Source: Endomychus coccineus
Taxonomy: Eukaryota > Arthropoda > Insecta > Coleoptera > Endomychidae
Assembly: GCA_958510875.1 (NCBI GenBank)
Contig: OY294071.1
Location: 32,394,581-32,458,580, forward strand
Direction of reading: 5' to 3'
Length of the DNA stretch: 64,000 nucleotides
Shown here: positions 34,871 through 46,858 of the stretch, in pieces
How positions within the stretch are numbered: position 1 is the stretch's first letter
Layout of the letters: each line of letters begins with the position of its first letter
Notes under the pieces: generated by a model
Database searches by the model: none
What the model was told of the DNA's origin: nothing
What the model saw: only the letters and a program-made list of their open reading frames with translations
Made by a program: the position numbers and the translations under genes

Positions 34871-36430
34871 TGTTTGATGCAACCAAAATTCAAGTTTGTA
34901 TTTTCTTTAGAAAGGGGGATCCCACAATACCTTATTTGATGATGTCAGGTATTCTGTCTAACTTCTATTCTGAGTTTTGGCTCTTCAATCTGCTGTATCC
35001 TTCACTTTTTTTTCTTCTCTTTCTGCTATACCAATGATATCCTGTTGACTTTCCAATCACCAATATTTTGTCGGTTCCTTTGACTTCCATTGCCAAATTC
35101 TTATTTTTCTGTATAATATCATTTGTTTGATACATCAATATCTTTACGACTGCATTATATTTTGCAACCACAGTTTTTCTATTTCTTCATCCACTGAACC
35201 AGGTGGTCTTTGGATTCTTGTGCCGTCAATGTTTGTTAGGGTATCTTTCCTTCTTTATGTTTCTCCGTTCGTGGTAAGTTGTAATATTCCAAACAGTCTT
35301 TTCTATACTAGATATTTTCCTGTCATTGGTTTCTAAGTTAATATCAGAAGTACTAAATACTTTAACAACCAATTGTCATTACGGATGAATAATAAATCAA
35401 GTTATCAGAAGGATCCATTCGAAAGAATCATTCTGTATATATTTCTCGTATCTGGAATTGATCATATGGTAGCGCGTTGAGTTCGTAATCTCTGAACAAA
35501 GATGATAACATTATAGTCAGTGGTGAAAAGGGTGTGTTACTCTGTTAGTTCTGAATAAAATATTTTATCGAACAGATAGCATGGAAACGATTTTCCTTCA
35601 CAATAAAATTATGCAAATAGGAATTTTATCGAAAATCCCTCAAAAATGTTTCATTTATAAAACATATTCCACAATTGTATTATCATGGAATTTTCATTCG
35701 GATATAACAGAGTTTATGCTTATGAATTTATTCATGAACGATTCCCATCTATTTAAGTAAATTATTTGGCGGATACGGTAGCCCGGTAATTCTTTCAAAT
35801 TCTATGAAAGCCAAAGGTGGCGTCTTCTTATGAATATTCAACTTCCGGAGCGGGACAAATGCCTTGTTCTTGATAAAATATGAAGAATCTGATTCACCCC
35901 ATTTCCGTTAATTAACCCTTATTCGCATTTTAAACCATCTTGATTTCTGTTTAGACTCGAAATGCATACAAATTTTGGGTGCTAATCAAATGACTGTTTG
36001 AGCGAATGAAAATTCGTTTTTTATCAATTATAGAGGTTGATTACCAGTGCCTGGATGCAAGTTCACTCACTTTGTATTTTTGAAAACTCTATATGCTGCC
36101 AATCGGTGACAAAGTATTACACATTCGATGAGAAAGATGGCATACTCATATTTATTTCGGTAATACGTTTTCCTGGATTTTTGACGATTACTTTTGTAAA
36201 GATCGAGATGTACTTATCCACTCGTCTTAAATGTTGCCAAATTCAGAAATTTTAAGGTACAGCTAACATTTTCCCATGGTCTTTTTTCACCGACAATCAA
36301 TGCATGATATTCTAAGAACACTTATTTTATGGTGGTATTGTGACGGAAATGAAATATGAAGGAAAAAGCTTGGAAAACGTGACCTGTGTATTAAACAATC
36401 ATCCAACAAAGAGAATTAAGTAAGGTTTAA
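34871..36430. other. No recognisable gene
   Basis: AT-rich with short chance frames only. No repeat structure recognised. Confidence 0.55.
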
Positions 36431-36431
36431 T

Positions 36432-36840
36432 GGTTCATATCCTACGGCTTGCAGAATCTATTGAAAAATGTGGAGAATCTTTAGCTGTAGCATTGGATAA
36501 CTTCAAAGAATTTGAGCCAGCCACCACGAGAGATTCCAGGTAGGTCAACTAGACGAGCTCAACCCTTTCATTGTCAAGCTCAAAACCTGCCGAAGTTTTT
36601 TCTACTAGACATCATTCTCCTATCGAAGGGCGAAGTGGGTTGTTCCCTGATGCCTATAACTTCCAAACTTTCAAGAAAAAGTCCAATGCCTTCGCTTTCA
36701 ACTTTCCACTGCATGATTACTCGATGTTCTACGAACATAATAGGTTTTCTTCTCGTGCAGTCAAAATATACATAAAATTAAATATGAAGCAAAGAAAAAC
36801 CTCAAGAGAGTATAAAACTTCGTTGGAAAGATAAAGAATC
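36432..36840 (+). pseudogene. Jockey-like LINE remnant with a large internal deletion
   Basis: RT motif A (GESLAVALDNFKEFEPA, 36475-36525) is followed at once by the family's C-terminal block. In the other copies that block lies roughly a kilobase further along the ORF. The block reads STRRAQPF then IVKLKTCRSFFY, with TSFSYRRAKW and NFQTFKKKSNAFAFNF in shifted frames up to about 36705. The same C-terminal block is present at 40580-40790 and 8060-8230 (both minus). The catalytic FADD core is therefore deleted. Confidence 0.72.
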
Positions 36841-36909
36841 TCTGAATATGGAGCACCCGATAATAACATGGACAAGGTGTTTGTGTTAACATAGAACTTC
36901 CAAATCCCC

Positions 36910-37450
36910 TTTAGAAATTAGAGTGGACTGAAAAGTTCATCCGGTTAGGAAAAGAACAATCTGTTGGTATGCCGTTGGATCCAGAATAGCAGAAGGTAAA
37001 GTCATGCAATTGACAAATGTGCACAACTCAATCTGGATAAATAGGGACAAATCCATCATAGGATCAAGGATGGTTCTCAGCTGCGAAACCAAACTTAACA
37101 TCCTAGGAGTACAGAACAGAATTACTCTCCACTGACTCCCAGGACATACGGGAAATATGGGACATGAACAGGCGAGCACGCCGTTGCACGCAAGGAAGCT
37201 GAAACTTCCCTGGTAGGACCGGAACACTGTGGCAGTATAGGAACATACATTGAGGAAATCTTCAGACTAGAAGACATAGATTCTGCTAAATAAATTTAGG
37301 AAAAGGGATGTCTTAGCAATCATGAGGGGATGTCTTAGAAATCGTGAGGGGATAAAGGAATAACCTGAGAATCATACCATATGAGAAGAATTGGACTTGC
37401 GAATCATGGGACGTGTAGATCCTGTTGAGAAGCGGAGGAAACACCAATAA
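36910..37450 (+). pseudogene. RNase H-type LINE remnant
   Basis: Degenerate RNase H end of an I/R1/LOA-type element. The clearest block is ITLHxLPGHTGNMGHEQAS at 37123-37180, where x is a TGA stop in the codon usually read as Trp. It corresponds to the conserved WVPGHxGxxGNExAD of these elements. A possible C-terminal continuation runs to about 37350 (LLNKFRKRDVLAIMRGCLR). The TDGS opening is not recognisable. Confidence 0.68.
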
Positions 37451-39745
37451 ATTTGCCTACCGAGTTCAGCTAATTGTAAGCCAAACATTTTAGGCAATTA
37501 TTCCTCTGTATTTGTGTATTTGTAAAAGTTTCTCCATTTCATATAATGGTACATTAACAATAAGACTATCTAAGCTATTAAATTCTGACTTATTTGAATT
37601 GTAGTTAAGTGAAGATATCTGGGAATGTGAGAAAGACAGTTCAACCTGTATATGGAGTGATATTTTCAAGCTCATATGATAAGCTGTACGTAATAATGGT
37701 GATTTATTTAAGAAACAAAGCTTGTTTTTATCCGAGTCAAGTTATGGAGACGAGTCAGCTAGTTACGTGACAACAATACGAACTTTAACGTCACTCTAGG
37801 CCGTACCCATAAATTTCAAACTGACCAAGGTAATTGTCTTGACCCTTTCGTATAATGGTCATCCAAAGAAACACGTTGTAATTAACGGTCCAGTACAAAA
37901 CTATCTAGTCCCTATTATACCTATCCTAATGGTTACAAAATCTAATCCTGAATGTATTTCCTCTAATTAACACATCATTAATCAACAGACAATTCCTGAG
38001 ACGTCCCAGTTTTAATTGCTTACCAACACCACGTACCATAACGAATCATCCTCAGAACGTCACGTTTTAAATAGATCTATGACGTGACTGGCAACTGATC
38101 TGAAAATAAATGGCTAGTTTTTCGAGCTGCAAAGGCTTACTTCCATTAATGAATCTTTAAATGAATGTACAAAAAATTCTGTATTCAAGACAATACAATC
38201 GAAAATATATTCTCTCTCCTGCGAACGTTCTTAAAATTGAAAATTGGAACCATATTTCGTAGCTGATTTTTCATAGATAAATTTAGAATGAGGATGGAAA
38301 AATATTTCGAGTATGCTAAAAAGAACCATATTTATCATTACAATACATATTCTACAATCTCATTAAATTGATTGTTTCTCTGGATAACAGTAGCGTAAAT
38401 TGGAGGCAAGCACATGCGTATTAGTAACGTTGGGAAGCAATTCTCTCTATGCATATATAGTTTTCAATATATGAAGAACACGTAAGAATGTTTAATGGAA
38501 TATTAGAAATGTGAGATTATGAATGAGTTCGGAAACGTTAGTATATCAAGTATTAAATCGTGGAAAGTTTGCGTTCCAAGAGTAAAAGTCATATCGATAA
38601 CTAGGATGAGAGGTTATGATCCTGAGTGTGGTAAGTAGTACAGGGAGACAAAATCTGTGCCGCAGTAATACGAAACGACAAAGGGTAACTAATATGGTTT
38701 TTGCTTGCCCTGCGCTACTATTCAAATAGATAAGGGTAGATTCAAAGCTTCTACTAATTATATTATATCAGAGGGGTCATATATCAAACCGAAATTAACC
38801 AAACGGTACGGCGAGTCCGATTGCTTCTTACACGTTATGGGATTTTCACCCTCTTAGGGCGCGGATGTCATCGGTATCAAGCTACCTGTTAGCCAGAATG
38901 TGCAAAAAACCTGGCAGTGAAACAAAATTACACTTGTATCACCTTCCTACGTCACTTATATTTACATATAAATTAAGTTTTCAATATTAATAATGCATGT
39001 ATCATATTTCTGATATAATACAATGACAATGATACAAGAAACCCAGCAGATAAGGGAATTTTGTATTGGAAACTTTCATCTGGGCAGAAACTCTTATTGA
39101 TTCAAGATTCAATCCATTATTGTATCATCACAAAAGGTTTCAACCTTTCATTGGACTAGAACCTATTCTTAGAGAAGCCTTGGCGAAGGCCCCAGGACCC
39201 TTGGATTGCTTCTGTTTTTAATATTGTACATTGAATTATAATTTTTGGATGACCAGATTTTGGATTAAAGCATTCCATCGAATTCTTAAGGAATCTTTCG
39301 TAATTGAGTCAGTTCTTGATGAATAATAATGAATGTGAAATGTTCCCAAAAGGCTGCCTGAGAATTGAAACTGACAGCTGAATATCAGAAATCTTCTTGT
39401 ATGTCTCTAGAATGGTATACGACATTTGGTGACATCTATCTAAGCTTCATTTTTATATATTCAGGGATTATAATAGACTTAACAAAATCTCGTTGGAATC
39501 ACGGAGAACATCAAATCTGTAATTACTTTTGTCTTTGATGAGCTATGAAGAAAATCTGATTGTCAATCTTTAGGCAACCTCTAAAGAATCTCGAAGATTA
39601 TTTGAATGCTCCGCAAATAAGACTTGATGACCAATCTAGTTCAATTGCAGTGTCACTCCAGAATTATCAAAATCTTAATAATTGAGTTGATTGCTTTTTT
39701 ATATATTATGACTACACAAGAGTAAAACCTATAATGTTCGTAGAA
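37451..39745. other. No recognisable gene
   Basis: About 2.3 kb of AT-rich DNA without a recognised domain, RNA gene or tandem structure. Confidence 0.55.
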
Positions 39746-39747
39746 CG

Positions 39748-40290
39748 TCATGTGACAGAAATGTGGAATGTTGAGAGTAAAAGAAGGCAAGGAATTTTTC
39801 TTAAGAATGTGGAGGTTACTCTAGGCATCAAGAAAGGCCTCTTTAAGCAAAGGGTTCCACAACTACGCCGATCGATGGAAAAACGAAGTCTGGTGAAAGG
39901 TTCATAAATCGTGGTGGAATGAAAGACGAGATTTTCCATAAGCGCCTACCAGGAAAACATCTTTCCAACAGGGAGACTTTCTGCGATGCTCTAGAGAGGT
40001 CTTTGAATTCGTGAGTGTGAGTGTGACATCATGAACCAGAAGGATAGCTCTCTTCGGCTTATGTTTGGGATCGTGTGAAGAGCAAGTCCAGGTCAGGTCG
40101 AATCTGTGCTTTATAGGTCATGAGGAGGAGTGAAGTAGCACTTGACACGGAATGGAAAACCAAAATGCAGAGCAGTTTTCGCGATGGACCTCACGTGATC
40201 CTCCCATTAGAGGGTGTTGTTGGTGGTGATACCATGCAAGAATATTGAGGACTTTATAGGACTATGTAGACCAGAAGGCCATGTCAATTG
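39748..40290 (-). pseudogene. C-terminal remnant of a Jockey-like LINE
   Basis: Minus strand. Read from about 40260 down: REVHRENCSAFWFSIPCQVL with IKHRFDLTWTCSSHDP, which corresponds to the YKAQIRPxLxYCSHIW region after the RT. RKSPCWKDVFLVGAYGK and LWNPLLKEAFLDAxSNLHIL follow near 39880-39800, matching the WNSLPxEAFPxSYNLxxFK end of this family. Frame changes occur every ~100 bp. The related minus-strand remnant at 8330-8570 shares the nucleotide stretch around CCTCTAATGGGAGGATCACG. Confidence 0.7.
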
Positions 40291-40579
40291 TTTGATGATT
40301 CATCAATTGAACAAAATTCATCAATTCATGTAGTTTTGATGGGCAACTATATATTCCTTATATCAGAGTTGACACGTCGAAAGATGATGTTCTCTTCGGT
40401 GGTTACGCAAATAATTTATACAAACATGCTTTAAAGATTATCAGTTTCCAAGTTCTTCAAGTACTTTTAGATAAAAGTTTGCCAAAAATGTAGGTTAAAA
40501 TCCTCTGTAGAATTAGTAAACTAGTCAACAAATAGGGGAGGAAATTTGTCAACATAATATCAGAATATTTTTTTTTATA

Positions 40580-40790
40580 CTTTGACTTTGGAGGTTATGG
40601 GATAGGGGAAAACCTTACTAGTAAGGAGTTCCACAACTTCGCTGTTCGATAAAAAAATGAAGTCTGGTAGGAAAAAGTTCGGCAGGTCTCGAGCTTGACA
40701 GTGAAGGGGTGACTAGTTTTAGCTGCCTAGTCCGCCTATCTGGAATCTCTCATGGTGGAACAACAGACAAGATTTCTAATGAAACTGAAA
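40580..40790 (-). pseudogene. C-terminal scrap of a Jockey-like LINE
   Basis: Minus strand: TRAAKTSHPFTVKLETCRTF then FYQTSFFYRTAKLWNSLL. This is the least decayed example of the C-terminal block that also occurs at 36520-36680 (plus) and 8060-8230 (minus). Confidence 0.75.
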
Positions 40791-40829
40791 ACATTTCAGT
40801 CAATACAAAAAACGTTAAATATGGAAATA

Positions 40830-41075
40830 AAAAAAATGCCAATCTTGTGTCATTTGATGTCAAAAACCTCTTTCCACACACCTGACTAATATAATTGAAG
40901 AACTTTCAATCCGCAATAATACATTACCGATTAGAGGAAATATTAAGTTTAATCTCACTTTGCATAGACAAAAATTACTTTACTTAAATGTTACAACCAC
41001 AACAACAGGCTCTCCATGGGGATGGGGTCCCTCAATTTGAACCATATTCAGATTAATTTCTAATATTTAAGGGCA
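40830..41075 (+). pseudogene. Penelope-like reverse transcriptase fragment
   Basis: Plus strand: NANLVSFDVKNLFPHT at 40837-40882 matches motif A of Penelope-like reverse transcriptases (LVSFDVxxLFTNIP). IIEELSIRNNTLPI follows, then, in another frame, LSLISLCIDKNYF, and lastly GSPWGWGPSI near 41008-41038. The last corresponds to the GxPMGSPLSP motif B. Stops and frameshifts are present. It could form one element with the tail near 42255-42345, but a different LINE-like RT piece lies between them. Confidence 0.72.
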
Positions 41076-41930
41076 TTATTAGATTTAGCTTTAGTTGATA
41101 ACTCCTGGCTTTAAGAAGGGCACAGTGTGGTGAAACAATTTGTCAGGAATAATTATCATTTAAATGTTACAAGTTTTTTGTAAATTTGAGTTTAATTCTC
41201 CAATTTCCGAAAGTTAAACGCATCCCAATAACCATTAAGTAAGGATGTTTTAGGAGTCCGAATTGAACAATAAACTGAAATATTGTAAATTAAATTCAAT
41301 AAGAATGTTGAGAGATTTCCGGTTGATCTAAATATACCCCGTAGTTCGTGACTTAATTTGTAAATCTGTAAAATGCATTTAATTTTAGCAAATATCCTGC
41401 GAAATTTACATGATATGATTTAGGCGAGTGAACACTTCTTCCCTTTTGGTTTGTATATTCGGGGAAGGGTCGTTCTGAACTTCAGTTATACCCTAAATTT
41501 AATTAAGCGAATAGTTGGAATTCCACGGACAGCGGTCATTTATATTCGCTACTGAATACATAATACATCACAATTCGTCTATTTACACTTGTTCGCCATT
41601 ATAACAATCAGGCTTACCAACCATGTTACTATTTAATACTTCACAACAAAACTGCCACCTTCGTCAGTTAGATTTAATCAATTCACGCTTCCAGAACTAA
41701 TTCATAAATGTACATCACCAAGCTCTACATAGAAACTGCTTATAGAGTCTTGCAAATTGTTCATAGAAGTCCAGTTTATTAACATTATTATTCCAACTCC
41801 ATAATCTGGTAGCAAAAGCGATGCAACAAATCACAAGCCAGTTTTTGTGTCTGTTATAACACATTCAATATTCAATAGTTTTAAAAGCCACCATACCAGT
41901 GCGGATTCTTTTCTGGTCGCAGAACTGTTT
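41076..41930. other. No recognisable gene
   Basis: AT-rich and unassigned. Possibly very degraded Penelope-like sequence. Confidence 0.45.
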
Positions 41931-41934
41931 CAAA

Positions 41935-42365
41935 TCTTTTGAGATACGGTGGAAATATTATTTACTGTTTTGAAGATATTCAAAAAGTGCTTGATTCAAG
42001 TCAATCATGGCATTATGATGGTGTGATAGGACATCTGTGGTCTTGACTGATATCGAGGAAACGATATGTTATCTATGTTCTGTAACATATGGTGCTCCAC
42101 ATGGCTCTGTTTGATTTCTACATTCATAAATGATTGAATGGGTGCTTTAAAGATTCACATTCCATCTATATGCATTCTCCTTCAATATTTGGTGCTTGCA
42201 AAAATCGTGTGACGTTAAATATTTCTAAATGTAAATATACTGATTTGAACACAAACAGCAACAGCTGATGGTAGATACTTCGATACTTGGTAGCTAAAAG
42301 ATCCTCCGTATTTTAACTTTAGTGGATAAGAATGATTGTTTCTTTTTATGGTGTGATAGTGTACC
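41935..42365 (+). pseudogene. LINE-like RT scrap followed by a repeated tail
   Basis: Near 42040-42115 the plus strand reads VVLTDIEETICYLCSVTYGA then PHGSV, resembling the segment leading into RT motif B (VxYGVPQGSV). FLHS and NDW-like residues follow. The sequence at about 42255-42345 (TACTTGGTAGCTAAAAGATC then CTCCGTATTTTAAC...GTGGATAAGAATGATTGTTTC) is a second copy of the tail at 23137-23205 behind the Penelope-like GIY-YIG remnant. Confidence 0.55.
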
Positions 42366-42512
42366 ACAGTGTGAACTCTTTTATATTTTTTCATTAATAT
42401 ATTTGAATTATTATACTACACAGTGGTATCCTCTGAATATAATGAGCTATAAACAATACCTTCTGCTAGTGTTTTTTGTGCTATTAGTACAGTCATTTAA
42501 AGATTTTATTTC

Positions 42513-43598
42513 GGAATATCTTTGTACAGTTGATCTTTGTCTGAAACTTGTTGCAAACTGTTTTTGATACCATAAGAATCATTGGTCACTCAGTCTCACC
42601 ATGGGAAATTGGCACAACAATTGTTTTATCAACAAATTGACCGTTTATAAACAATTTAAATTAACAAATTTTCCAGATTTCAAAAAAATTGTTATTTTGA
42701 GACAGAAATACCCACTCGGGGGTTTTTGGGGTCTCTAATTACGATTCCGGAGACAAAAATGACATAATTATTCATAATCACCTGGAAATTGTCCTGTTGG
42801 CACCGGAAGTTGATGATATTTAACATAATTTAAACCTTTTTCTTGCAAAAAATGGACTCAATTGTTTTTTTTTGAGCTAGCAATCACTATACCGAATCCA
42901 AAGATGACAAGGCCATTCATAATTGCCCGGAAGTTGGCCAACTGGAACCGGAAGTTGATTGAATTCACCATAATTTAGACCATTTTCTTGCAGAAAATAA
43001 ACTCAATTGGTTTTTTCGAGCTATCAATCTCTATACCAAATTCAAAATAACGAGATCATTCATAATAGCTCGGAAATTGGCCAATTAGAACCGGAAATTG
43101 ATGGAATTTACCAACAATTAGTATATCAAATTCAACGATAAAATATCAATCTATAACAGTCCGAAAATTGAACAATTGGAGCCGGAAGTTGATGAAGTGC
43201 ATAAGATTTGATGCTGTTTCATCATATTCCTATGACATTTTAAAAAAATCAGTAATAATCATATTTTAATGATAACATACACCATTAAAGGGCAATAAAT
43301 AAATAATAAAAAAACATTTATTAAATTACTTATTATTGTTATTTTTATATTTCCAGGCGATGATGAATAATTCTGTTATTTTTGACTTCGGAATCGAAAC
43401 CCCCCGAGTGGGTATTTCTGTCTCAAAATAACAATTTTTTTGGGATCTGGAAAATTTGTTAATTTAAATTGTTTATAAGCGGTCAATTTGTTAATAAAAC
43501 AATTTCCCATGGTGAGACTGGGTGACCAATGATTCTTAGGACATCATGAACATTTTGCAACAAGTTTCAGACAAAGACCAACCGTACAAAGATATTCC
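42513..43598. mobile_element. Second foldback-like inverted repeat element
   Basis: Arms of about 270 and 250 bp are inverted copies: GGAATATCTTTGTACAGTTG at the left end, and its complement ending GATATTCC at the right. Inner landmarks are AAGAATCATTGGTCACTCAG / GTGACCAATGATTCTT and GACAGAAATACCCACTCGGG / CCCGAGTGGGTATTTCTGTC. The ~570 bp between them hold direct tandem repeats. The arm carries CTCGGGGGTTTTTGGGGTCT then CTAATTACGATT, close to the GGGGGTTTT..GTCGCCGATTACGA motif of the element at 24226-25658. No coding frame of note. I could not establish a target duplication. Confidence 0.82.
42781..43202 (+). repeat. Internal ~144-bp tandem repeats of the foldback element
   Basis: Units start at 42781 (CCTGGAAATTGTCC), 42925 (CCCGGAAGTTGGCC), 43069 (CTCGGAAATTGGCC) and 43160 (partial). 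Each holds ACCGGAAGTTGATGGAATT, CAGAAAATAAACTCAATTGG and GAGCTATCAATC. The spacing is 144, 144 and then ~91 bp. Confidence 0.85.
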
Positions 43599-44884
43599 AA
43601 TAGTTGCCGTTTTCTCGTCTAAAATGACTATATTACAATAACTGCTTCTAATGTTTTCCAAGCTATTACAATAGCTTATTTTATTGATGTGCTATCCATG
43701 AAAGAGTAACGTTTTGTATTAATAATGTAAATGTGTAGCTGCCTTATTTCCAATTCAGTTTGTTCGCGGGACAACACTAGAATAGAAGTTTTATCTCATT
43801 GAGCAAGACGGAAAAGAGGTAGATATAGTTGAAGAGTACTACGGATATGTAACGATGTTATCGAACTTAGTGATTTGCTAGGGTGGAGACCCTTATTGCT
43901 TTGTTCTCACTTTTGAATTTGGGGTGGTCTACCACAGATAACTGAAAGCCAGTATTACATTTCGAACTTGCAGCCCCTTACCCCTTAATTTACATATGTC
44001 GCGCTCTCGTCACATATACACTCTATTTTTACAATGTTTCGATCGCGGCATTCTTTACAAAATCAATGTTTGTCAACCCAAATCGTATACTATTGTCTTT
44101 GAAATTGGACGGTTCTCAAATCTGTTGAAACTTTATATAACCTCATTCCATCTCACACAAACTCGTGTTCGAATGAATCATGTTTGCACATTTGAATCGA
44201 ATCTCCACTGATGCTGCTTCCATTATTAGTCAATATCTTTTAATGTATCTATGCGAAAATGCATACAACAGCGTCTTCGATGGCTAAATAAACATCTTAT
44301 ATTTCGATAAATATCCACACATCACCATTTATCATATTTATTTATTTATTGTTTTTTTAATTATTTACTTATAAGTGTATGTGTGGGCCTTATGGTGCAC
44401 TATTTTATAGCAGACTATGATATTGTAAATTGTATCTTTATGTCAAGTTCGAAATGCCCCAGCTAGAATCAAAGCAATCCCACAAACACTTGAGTAAAAA
44501 TGATAACAAAAGAGCATCCACGCGTTAGAGATCACATCAATAGAAATTTGCCAACCATATCTAAAAAGATAGTTATACGCAAATTCAACACAATTCACAC
44601 AAGTAGATTCAGATGCTCCAGAAGAAAATAAAATAAACATAAAAGCGCTATGTCAACAACTTCAACCATCACAGCTTTTGAATAAGGTAACTCCGCAGAA
44701 ACACTTCCCCAAAAATGAATTTTTGCGCTTATTGCTTACAGGACTAAATATTGTAGCAAATACATGTGGTTTGAACTAAACCCGTAAATATAGCAGCATG
44801 CAGAAGATTGTCCCACTTTTATGACGATTATTCATCATTGTCCATCCCCACAACTAACACGGTGGCACTGTCCGAAATCATAGG
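43599..44884. other. No recognisable gene
   Basis: AT-rich; frames at 43996-44211 and 44443-44640 (minus) are unrecognised. A poly-T and ATTT-rich stretch lies at 44330-44370. Confidence 0.55.
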
Positions 44885-45640
44885 TCGAAGCGATGAGAAA
44901 CTACTTATAAACTACCAGCAACTCCCTGAGATTTGCTGCTCAGAAGTCTTTTCCAATCAATCAATCAATCAATGTTTCCTCTATGGAAAAACACTATACA
45001 ATGTGATCACTCCATATATAAGCTTTGAGTCAAGAATAAAGCCCAGATATCTAAAATTTGTTCATATATCGACTTGTTTTCTAAACGTTTAAGTCCGTGT
45101 ACGTTCCAACAATGTATTATCTGCAAATAAAACAAGTTTATCATCTGGAAAATTTGCAGAAATCATTCAGTATGAGTGAAATAGCAGTGGTCCAAATGCT
45201 AAGCCCTGCGGATTCCTAATTTCACCTTCTGCAAATCAAAACTGATGCTTTCTACTACTGTCTGCTGACTTAGATACGACTCTAGCAGAGTTTAGGTTTT
45301 ATTTCCAAATTTGTACAAGTAGGTGAGGGTATACACAATGTTTGTGTGATATTAGAAAGGAACACCTAGAATCTCCCCTGTGGCTTGGGATACCACAATA
45401 TATTCTTCTTGTATCAAAGCCATTTGAAAGATTTGAGCAATTGATATTGGTCTGTATATTTAGATGTCATTCAATGGTCCTTTCTTGTATACTCTACAAT
45501 TTTCGTAATATTGTAAATTATTCTTCAATCCAGTGCTTGATTCTTCTAGACTACAAATTAATCAATTTCTCGACAGCTAGAATGTCGTTGATTTCTGATT
45601 TTGAATGCAGAATTTCCTAGAAATCTTGCATTAAATTCAA
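44885..45640 (-). pseudogene. LINE reverse transcriptase remnant
   Basis: Minus strand, read from about 45220 down: AFGPLLFHSYxMISANFPDD is motif B onward. KLVLFADNTLLERT is motif C, with FADN in place of FADD, near 45150-45105. FRYLGFILDSKLIYGVITLY, near 45065-44995, is the post-catalytic FLGxxLD segment. It belongs to the CR1/L2/Jockey-like elements and is similar in kind to, but distinct from, the intact copy at 19274-21538. A (TCAA)n microsatellite lies at 44954-44974. Confidence 0.8.
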
Positions 45641-45985
45641 TTCAGTTCTAAGATCAAACTTTTTATCATTCTGAACTTATTCTACATGAATGATTTCGAG
45701 ATTTCTCTATGAATAGTAGCTATAATTCCTTTTGGTTCTAAATCGAAGTATTTGTACAGTAAAACGCGAGATAAGCTTATCTTGTAGTCAACCTTTAACC
45801 CTAAAATTATTGAGCGATAACCTTATCTTCAACCTTTGTACTTTTATACAGAATTGATTTGGTGAATTTTGTTTTAAATATTATTTCAAAACAACTACTG
45901 CAATATGTGATCAATAAGAGTTAATTTGCTCATATCAAAAAGTGTACTGAATGCATCACAGGCTTGGTGAACCGCAAAATCAGGG
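45641..45985. other. No recognisable gene
   Basis: AT-rich spacer with no domain recognised. Confidence 0.5.
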
Positions 45986-46450
45986 GTGGAAGATAGTCGA
46001 GCTGCAATACTAAAAATAAGCAGGAACAAGATAACCTCCAAACTATTATTAGAAAGCCTAAGTCAAGCAGCAAATTCTAACAACATCAAACTGCGTTGGG
46101 TAAACTACATAACAGAAGGGAGACCAGCTTTCGAGAGATCCGCCAGGGGAAATCTCGATGGGAGGAGACCCTCATATTGTAAACAGACAAAGGAAGCGAT
46201 CTTGTCCAAAAACCACCGAACATTAATTGAGACTATCTCTGAAGAACCTGCAAATACAGCAATCACTACGTGACAATTAAGAAAACACGTGCAGTATGTG
46301 TGAAAGTTCCTCTGCGTAAGGCATGCGAAGAAGAGGCATCCTCAATTAGAAAGTTCATGGTCAGCCCTAGGGGGACTCATATCTAGAGTGGTCGGACACC
46401 ATTAGATTTATGGGGCTCTTAAACAACCTCGGAGTCTCCGCCCAGTAGAG
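45986..46450 (+). pseudogene. RNase H-type LINE remnant
   Basis: Plus-strand RNase H piece: SRAAILKISRNKITSKLLLE then SLSQAANSNNIKLRWVNYIT, matching DSQAAxxAL..xKITSKLV...LxxLxxxNxxxLxWVPGH. The usual GNExAD is lost. A C-terminal block with SDTIRFMGLLNNLGVSAQ ends near 46448. The 95-codon frame itself is open; the C-terminal part needs frame changes. Confidence 0.78.
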
Positions 46451-46453
46451 TTT

Positions 46454-46858
46454 ATGTTCCGTTTTGGCCTTCTTCTATGCAGCTACTCTAGAAGCCAACG
46501 CTTTCAAGGAGGAAGGTATCCTGAATCTGGGTCCATTTCGCCCTGTTTCCTCATGTTACCTGTTACCAGTTTGCGATTGATGAGTAACCGTCGACCTCGT
46601 TCAACAATGGTCTACTGCATACCTTTAGATCTTAGATACCGCTGGAGCTTTAAGGGTATACGTCATGTGCATATTCACCAATCACAAAGACTATTAGCTT
46701 TGCTAGACGTCCGTCCGGAGTCTTCAAGGGGTGGCTCAGCAATTATAAACCCACTAGGGTTGTCTCCTATTCTACCAATAGGTCACCCTCTAACTCAATC
46801 CAGAATCCAGAATCGGAGACGAAATATCTTTCTGATTTTACTTCATATCTGTTTATAA
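46454..46858 (+). CDS. Unassigned open frame, 134 codons
   Basis: An uninterrupted frame from ATG at 46454 to the stop at 46858. The predicted peptide is rich in Arg, Ser, Leu and Pro (for example RHVHIHQSQRLLALLDVRPE) and matches no family I know. It follows a LINE 3' end directly. The complementary strand is also partly open. It may be a chance frame in a slightly GC-richer stretch, or part of an unrecognised mobile element. Confidence 0.2.
   Translation: MFRFGLLLCSYSRSQRFQGGRYPESGSISPCFLMLPVTSLRLMSNRRPRSTMVYCIPLDLRYRWSFKGIRHVHIHQSQRLLALLDVRPESSRGGSAIINPLGLSPILPIGHPLTQSRIQNRRRNIFLILLHICL

Noticed and set aside
36512..36834. Two overlapping 87-codon frames as small genes
   Set aside because: They are alternate frames of one LINE C-terminal block, as shown by the related copies at 40580-40790 and 8060-8230.
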